Positions 57,495-64,000 of a stretch of DNA of 64,000 nt are shown here, piece by piece. The stretch lies in the NCBI RefSeq assembly GCF_958295425.1, contig NC_081138.1:27325914-27389913 (forward strand). Direction: 5' to 3'. Each line of letters opens with the position of its first letter. The first letter of the stretch is position 1. The position numbers and the translations under genes were made by a program. This stretch comes from Solea solea (Eukaryota; Chordata; Actinopteri; Pleuronectiformes; Soleidae). The notes beneath the pieces are model-generated. The model was given only the letters and a program-made list of their open reading frames with translations, ran no database searches and was not told the DNA's origin.

Positions 57495-58869
57495 TAATGT
57501 TGAAGCTGGGAATACCTACCCACCTCCACACAAAGAACAAATAAAACTGCCAACCTCTAACAAGCTTCCAGTGAAAAATATCATGTTCAAGTTCCAGCAC
57601 TGTAGCCCTACTGTGTGTTGTGGTTGGGTTTTGAATAACAGTGGTTTGGCTCACAGTGCTGAGCATAAAAACACCATCTCTTCACTGTGTTGGCTGAACC
57701 CAGTTTGAACAGGCGCTGGAAAAATGACTTCAGTGGGAGGCCCGACCTAACTGTGGATGACAAACCGCTTTATGGAGTTACCCCGGCCTGTAAATGGTGG
57801 AAAAATCTCAGCTACACTGAGTCTGAAGCTACACAATACCAACACATGACGTCTCACAACTGTGATCAGCACTAATAAATACACTTCTGCAGAGGGTGTT
57901 CATCTTTGTGTTGGATATGAGGCAGTAGTGGCAGTTTATATTCATGTAGAATTTTAAGGCTAAGCCATAAAATACATCCATATGTTTGTCCATTTTTAAT
58001 TTCACAGAGTTTTATTGAGTCAATAAAAAAGGAATATTATTGAATTTTGGCTTTGTGGCTCTGCCAGGCCCCTATGCGCACTTGGTTTTAGCAAGATGCC
58101 AGTGGAGACGAAAAAACGAAGAGAAATAAAGTTAGTTCCAAAACAAGTATTCCGTTGGAAGTTATGTTATGTGGTTAATATTTGTCATATAATTAAATGT
58201 GGGTGATTTTGGCACGGACGACATTCAGATTTGACTCAAAGTGCCAAGCTGTGGGTGAGGCAAAAGGATGTGGGCAGCCCGACAGTTCCAGGGAGTACAA
58301 AAAACACAGTAATAAAAGTACTGACCAGAATTTCCAATTATCTCATGTTGCAACTGTTGAGAATGTCACACCACTATGGCTTGAAGATACCAGTCTCAGA
58401 ATGTAAGAAAAAAAAAACCTAACAAAGCTTTTTCTATGTGTGTATTTGTTTTGGAGAATGTAGATATGAGATGATATGGAAATGCTCTTACATGATTAGC
58501 CACAGGCGAACTCTACGCAGTACAGTAGAAAGAAAACACGTTATGTTTGTGGCATTGACCAAAATACTTTTGCTTGATTTGTGTGTGACACACATTGTAC
58601 TTATATAGTGTTGGTTTTTGTTTTTAATTAAACTATCACTAAATATGTTAGTGATGTAGTTTTTTGATGATTTATTAGTTCAACAATTGTCCGACACACT
58701 TTTCATGCTCTCATATGGTGTGATGTTTGACTGGTTGCTTGGTAACGATGTGAGAGCAGAGGGCGAGAGGCATGGTGGGAAAAAAGCCAAGAGGCCCCGG
58801 GCATGAAGACGCTACTGAATGAAATGTGCCCTCACTCCTCCGCCTCATTATTTCTCTTTACATTTATAG
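57495..58869. other. Non-coding stretch
   Basis: No gene is recognised. Several short open frames lack domains. Confidence 0.4.
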
Positions 58870-59065
58870 TCTACGTCCAATAGAAAATGACCGAAGACCC
58901 CGCAGCGAGCTGTGGGACCTCGGGTCGATGGAGCAAGATGTACAAGCGCCGGAGGGAGACCAACGTTAGTGACTGCCTCAAGCGCCAGTGGATGAAGTTG
59001 AGGAAGCCAACAGTGTATGTGGGTCAAGAACAAGTGCCGTGGACTGGTGTGATGGAGAGCTGACG
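58870..59065 (+). other. Weak internal-exon candidate
   Basis: A pyrimidine-rich tract ending TTTATAG precedes 58870 and a perfect donor GTAAGT follows 59065. An ATG frame of 58 codons (58887-59063) includes WSKMYKRRRETNVSD and CLKRQWMKLRKPTVYVG, basic and complex. However, a stop (TAG, 58881) lies just upstream in the same frame, another (TGA) lies before the donor, and the alternative frame also closes within the segment. I recognise no family. Confidence 0.2.
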
Positions 59066-59450
59066 GTAAGTCAAGCGTCACACAGTCTGGCAGTTGGTGT
59101 TCCGCTAAGGTTAGCTTCAGTTAAATATGTGCAACCACGACCACTGGGAAGGCCAGACCTGAGTCCAGTAATTCAGATCCTTGGGTGGCATGTGGCTGTG
59201 ACCCAAACCTAAAACAACTTTAAGCCTGTCCCACATTTAAGGATTTTTCAAATCTGACTTGTTTTTAAAAATGTGGGAGACCACAGACACAACGAACTTT
59301 GTAACCGATTTTCAGTGTTTTAATCTGGAGAAAGCACGGACTACACGATGCAGTCAAGACGCAGGGCCACACAAGTTACGGTTGTAAACAAAGGTACGCA
59401 AAACATCCGTTTCCCGGTCAATTCACTGTCACTGGTTATATATATACACT
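59066..59450. other. Non-coding stretch
   Basis: No gene is seen. Confidence 0.4.
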
Positions 59451-59452
59451 GT

Positions 59453-59453
59453 A

Positions 59454-59529
<76 letters not shown>
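59453..59529. repeat. (TA)n microsatellite
   Basis: About 38 TA units, then a TTTTATTCTA-type AT-rich run to 59600. Confidence 0.95.
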
Positions 59530-59532
<3 letters not shown>

Positions 59533-59604
59533 CATAGGTCATTTTTATTTTTATCTTATTTTATTCTATTCTATTCTATATTTTATTCTATATCTTATGG
59601 TGTT

Positions 59605-59727
59605 TGGTACCTGGGGTGTTTCTCTTTCCAGTCTCCTGTAAAGTGTGACTCTAATTTTAACAGTGCTGTGTGTGGACGTTGGAGATGTTAATTTCCCCGA
59701 GGGAACCTCCCAAAGGGATTAATAAAG

Positions 59728-59758
<31 letters not shown>

Positions 59759-59759
59759 G
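59605..59759 (+). mobile_element. LINE 3' tail with (TCTG)n
   Basis: TTAATTTCCCCGAGGGAACC, TCCCAAAGGGATTAATAAAG, then seven GTCT units. This is a standard fish LINE 3' end. Related shorter form at 13425. Confidence 0.8.
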
Positions 59760-60430
59760 TTATTGCTGGTTATGCTCACGCCCTAGTCACCGTTCAGTCG
59801 TAAATATCAAACATGTTTATTGCTCTGATTTGAAATCGACTCTGGTGCGTACGATGTCATTGAAATTGCATCTGTTAATCCATCACACTACAGGATAATT
59901 TGGCCAGATCATCAGCCTAATATCAGAAGACACCCACGATTGTCAGAAGGGCCAGATCGGGACTGAAATCTGGCCAGTCATCCTCTAGTGTGGGCCAGGA
60001 TTTAAAACAAAACAGGCCATGGAAAATAGGTTTGCTCATAAAATGACAACTAACCCAAACTGCCAATTACATAGGTTCCACTCATCACTACTCGTTATTG
60101 TCATCGAATGCTCTACTGTGGCAACCAAGCACAAACAAAAACATGCTAAATATAAGCTTCAAAGAACAACAGGACATGAAGAAGTCTGAGTAGGTATCGC
60201 GACACCAAAGAAAAACTAAAGCTAAACCACTAATGTTATATAAAATAGTGTTTACTGTGAAGCTGAGACATTTTTTCTACTACACTGCAAAGCTCCTCAC
60301 GAGACAGGAGACATAAATAAGTAGGTCTCACATCAGTTCAACATCGATCCATTTATGTTTCATCCTCACACTTGCAACAATCTATTTGTGACACACAGCA
60401 GATTTCACATCTGCTTCAGCTGCTCGTGAA
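59760..60430. other. Non-coding stretch
   Basis: GGCCAGATCATCAGCC and GGGCCAGATCGGGACTG (59902-59965) may be a transposon scrap. No gene is seen. Confidence 0.4.
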
Positions 60431-60431
60431 A

Positions 60432-60468
60432 CAGCCGAGCCGAGCCAAGCCGAGCCGAGCCAAGCCAG
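60432..60468. repeat. (GCCGA)n short tandem repeat
   Basis: Seven GCCGA/GCCAA units. Confidence 0.85.
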
Positions 60469-60479
60469 TCTCCTGAAGG

Positions 60480-61015
60480 TCTGTTCTGGCTCCTGATCAA
60501 TTATTCATCGGGAGTGTGGAGCTCAGGATGTCACCTCCACTGCTACAGGCTTTTTGGCTTGCTGAGCAATCTGGTTAGGAGGGCTGCCTTCTGCCATTAG
60601 CATGACTCTGATCTGATTATGAGTCGGGGCCCTCTGCCAACAGAGAGGCATGAAGAGAGAGTCTTCCCTGGCGTGGTTTGGATGCAGCACGGCACATTTA
60701 GCAGGCTGGAGTGACCACACCACATTTAGCACACTGTCGTCATTATGACACAAGTGGTAAAGCTAGTGCCAGGAAAGGCTTAAGAGGGCAGGTGGCTCGT
60801 GACATCAGCGCTGCATATTTGGTGTCACCTTTACAACGAAAATGACAGCCACTCCTGGCTTTAATTGTTTATTGATTCGACCTAATTTGCACTTTGGAAA
60901 CAAGAAAAAGTCTGTGCTGTGTTTCCCCGAGGTCATTAATAGCCCACATCCGGACCCAAATTCCTTCCTATCCGGGACCTATTTCCGTAAATCATTGATA
61001 ATTGCCACGATTTAT
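60480..61015. other. Repeat-poor block, candidate conserved non-coding element
   Basis: Long unique stretch with CTGATCAATTATTCATCGGG, GGCTTTAATTGTTTATTGAT, GAGGTCATTAATAGCCC and CATTGATAATTGCC. Dense TAAT/ATTA cores and no coding frame suit a developmental enhancer. Untested. Confidence 0.4.
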
Positions 61016-61040
61016 GCAGCGTTTGTACTTTTGTACTGTA

Positions 61041-61054
61041 AAAAAAAAAAAAAA
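61041..61054. repeat. Poly-A run
   Basis: Fourteen A residues. Confidence 0.85.
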
Positions 61055-61059
61055 CATCA

Positions 61060-61555
61060 CATGACACAGCCAATCATATCAGTAAATTCAGCGTGAGTGT
61101 TTAGATTGGCGAGTGAGTGAGAGGCACACACAAGCAGAGACTAAACTGAGAAAAGAAAGAAAACTAAAGTGTACATGGTGCGATATGAAAAAGGAAAAGC
61201 AGACGGCACATAGATTCGATTAAAACAAGAACTAAGAGGTTTTTACTTAACAAAAAGTATTTAAAAAAAGGTTATCCTTAATTTAATAAATGAATGTACT
61301 CTTATTTCCTAAAATAAAGCACTTTAATCCAGACCCAATTCTGCACCTCTGGGAGAATTAACTTCCAATGCTGTGTATTGTGTATCTGTGTTTTTAAGGA
61401 CAAAAAAAGTCAACAAAAACAACTGAGAGAGAGAGACAGCAGCACACGGATGAAACAAAAGATAATGATATAAAGGTTAAGAAGAAAAAAAAGGGTAGAA
61501 GAAAGTGATGGTGCTGCAAAAGGATAAATTGAGAAGAAGAGTTAAAAAAGAGAGA
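61060..61555. other. A-rich non-coding stretch
   Basis: A-rich, with a GAGAGAGAGACAG patch at 61425. No gene is seen. Confidence 0.4.
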
Positions 61556-61559
61556 TTGT

Positions 61560-61870
61560 ATGGAGTGATAGCAGCCCTCCCACTGTTCTACCTGTGGTGG
61601 AACAGATTGGACCCTCCGCAGAGCGTTCTGATTGCCGTGGCGACCAAGCGTCAGCTGACAGATGGCTGCCTCCGAGCGCAGGGCACCGGACTGTCCGCTG
61701 CTTCCAATGATTGGAATTCGGCGCACACACATAGCACCTCTCACGCCCACGCGCGCAGACTGGCGGCCTATGAAAAGGAGAGAGACAAGGGAGGACATGG
61801 TTGTTTTCATCTTTGAGATGTCAGGCGCGTTGACTGGTGCTGCACCCGCGGACGATAACTGGCCAACTCC
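61560..61870. other. CpG-bearing block
   Basis: GC-richer than its A-rich neighbours, with opposed open frames of 62-138 codons in both strands and no domain. ATTGCCGTGGCGACC at 61631 is a one-mismatch-per-half version of the RFX X-box. A promoter or exon cannot be shown. Confidence 0.3.
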
Positions 61871-62334
61871 AGAATAAACAGGTCCAATCTAGGTCACATC
61901 CACACAGCTCGGGTTATGATATGTGGAGGCACAGGAGACACGACCGGGGAGCAGAGGCAGGGGTTTGGAAACATCATCGACACATCCACACAGCTGGATA
62001 AGACACCCTAACCACAGGTTACTCCTCACAGCCGTGAAATTACAGTTATTAATTGCCAAATGTGATATTTCTTCAACACAATGAGTTGTACATTATTCAG
62101 AGTGATATCTGGCAACAGGCAGTTCGTAGTACACGTAAGGAAAACATGTAAGTAGAATCTATTTAAGAACAATAGTTGACTTGATTGTAAATGACTTAAC
62201 TTGAAATGAAAGTCATCTGGAAGAGTATGCTTGCTTGGCAGGTGTAAATGGGAAATTGTGTTATTGGAAACGGAATAATGCAAGTCCTTTGTGCCATAAA
62301 TCAAAGAGATATTGTATGGTGTTGCTTTTCTGTC
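61871..62334. other. Non-coding stretch
   Basis: No gene is seen. Confidence 0.4.
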
Positions 62335-62620
62335 ACCATTACACTGTGAAATCCCTTTTAACATTATTAAACAACATATTTCCACATGTGCAGTGAAAGT
62401 AGAGCAACAACAAAAGTTGTTTTAAATAATTAAAACAAGTTTTCTGATTATTAGAGTATTTTTTTTTTGGTTTATTTGCTCCATTTGACAAAGAAATGAT
62501 TAAAACCGAATCATTTTCGGTTTGTGGACAAAACAAAACATTTGGGAATATCATTTCCAGGTTTGAGAAACACAGATGAACAATTCTCAACATCATCTGA
62601 CATTTTATGGACCAAAAAAA
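62335..62620 (-). mobile_element. hAT-like AGGGCTGCAA family, inverted copy
   Basis: CATTACACTGTGAAATCCC, GAGCAACAACAAAAGTTG, TCGGTTTGTGGACAAAAC and CATCTGACATTTTATGGACC are reverse complements of words in the 49.3-kb copy, including its GTTGTTGCTC segment. Both termini are missing. Confidence 0.7.
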
Positions 62621-64000
62621 AAGAACTTTAAAACACTAACCACTGTAATGCTCTTGTTTTGGATTATCAATCTCATTTGAAAGTCAAGAACAAGCGGACT
62701 AGTATTGCGTCCATTCGTCCCGAGTTCAATAAAAACAGTATTAAGGCACACCTTTGAATAATCTCAGCAGCATATTTCAGCTCAGACATGCTCCTGCTAA
62801 AAACACCCTCAAACCATCCAGTCAGCAAATTCATACAACTGTGAAATAGACAATAATATAGCGTATCACAGCAGCCATTTCCCTGCACAATTCACTTTAT
62901 TTCTGCACCATTTATTCCCCGTTTCACTCAACACACACACACACAGAACAGTGGCAGTGAGTTTGCGAGGGAAATGGGGTTTGTGCGTGTCTCGTGGCTC
63001 TTCAACACCTCCAGTTGCCATTAATATCTTGTTATGAAAGGCAGGTAATGAAAAGCGCTGCCTTGGTAATCCATGACGGAAGGTATAGTTTCATGCTAGT
63101 TTACCTTCCATCGTCTGGCTCCCTCCTTCCAGCACCCAGCTGATTTCTTTTGGTACACGCTCTCATCTCAAACTGCACGCTTCATCTATCACCGCCATCA
63201 CTTACTGTACGCTTGTTGCAAAGTGTGTGTGTGTGTGTGTGTGTGCGTTTGCTATTGTTAATGTTTAAAGCCTGAGGCTGGAGAAATGTATTGGTCTTTC
63301 CATCTGTCCAACCCGGTGGTCCATTGCCTTGAAAATTAAAAAATAGGTATGAGTTTTGTCTCCATTGGAGGAGATTTTTTTCTAATAATTCTGATCCATC
63401 AGGTTTTTTTAAAACTATTAAAATATGAGCAATAAATTATGTAATTTGACAGGATTATCCCCTATAATTTAAAGAATGTAAGAAAGTATGACACAGGCAA
63501 CCCTGTCTCCTAAACATGATGCTTCCACATGACTAGTTTAAACTCCAGCCTCTTGTGCCTTTGGTCATTTGGAGGAAATGGCAATGATGAAAACCATTTC
63601 CTGCTTATTTTTCCCAATAGAATCCACATCCTGTCCATTAAAACACACCAGGTGCAACAGTAACAATCCACAGCCACAACCGAGATTGGAGAAAGCGAGG
63701 GTTTTACAGTTATCCTGACTCGTTTTATGAAACCAGTGTTACATAAGCTGCCATGGAGATCTATTCTGTTCACAGGCTTAAGTAACCCTAGCGTCATGTC
63801 TGTTTAGTTACTCAAATCACTCAAAATTAATGTAGTTAAACATCTATATCATGTTCTAATGTGTTTTATTTCCATTAAACAAAATCCAATGCACTAATAA
63901 AATACTAAAAATTTACAGAGAACACCATTAATGCACTTGTATGAGAATTTCTCCTAAAATTCCTCATTCTGCTCCAGTGAAAGGTCTCTGTTTCGATGAA
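62621..64000. other. Non-coding stretch to the window end
   Basis: CA tract at 62932-62944 and a GT tract at 63220-63245. Otherwise unique sequence, and no gene is seen. Confidence 0.45.

Overview
The window looks like ordinary non-coding DNA from a ray-finned fish, probably a percomorph-type teleost. The evidence is the density of CA, GA and TA microsatellites, the mixture of transposon families typical of teleosts (hAT-like non-autonomous elements, Tc1/mariner, L2-like LINE tails, tRNA-derived SINEs, a probable Penelope-like remnant) and the vertebrate-like shortage of CpG outside a few short islands. I cannot name the species.

I found no protein-coding gene I would defend. Nearly all long open frames are translations of simple repeats or lie inside transposon copies. 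The only protein-level signals that I recognise are decayed transposon genes: a LINE reverse-transcriptase catalytic motif (4729-4812, + strand), a Tc1-like transposase remnant broken across two frames (18560-18960, - strand), and a C-terminal piece resembling Penelope-like proteins (25657-26088, - strand). One short segment (58870-59065) is bounded by good-looking splice signals and is kept only as a weak exon candidate.

Layout. 1-9.4 kb: microsatellites, a 17-bp minisatellite, a LINE fragment and high-complexity stretches. 9.4-13.8 kb: a cluster of DNA-transposon copies and LINE tails. 13.8-18.5 kb: CA/GA arrays, a long repeat-poor stretch (14.4-15.05 kb), a CA-bounded repeat and a minus-strand SINE. 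18.5-29.9 kb: Tc1 remnant, several DNA-transposon families, and the Penelope-like piece between inverted arms. 29.9-36.2 kb: mixed, with an internally deleted hAT-like copy and a LINE 3' end. 36.2-49.3 kb: large TA array, two hAT-type elements with visible terminal inverted repeats, CpG-rich islets, and a perfect palindrome carrying two opposed TATA-like boxes. 49.3-57.5 kb: a hAT-like element with an internal tandem duplication, a 0.37-kb tandem repeat with YY1-like sites, and a SINE with a good B box. 57.5-64 kb: a further LINE tail, a TA array, and repeat-poor stretches.

No genes act together here. The unique high-complexity blocks, rich in TAAT cores, are compatible with an intron or intergenic region near a developmental gene, but conservation cannot be seen from one sequence. 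No CRISPR array, operon, tRNA gene, rRNA gene or virus-like gene was seen.
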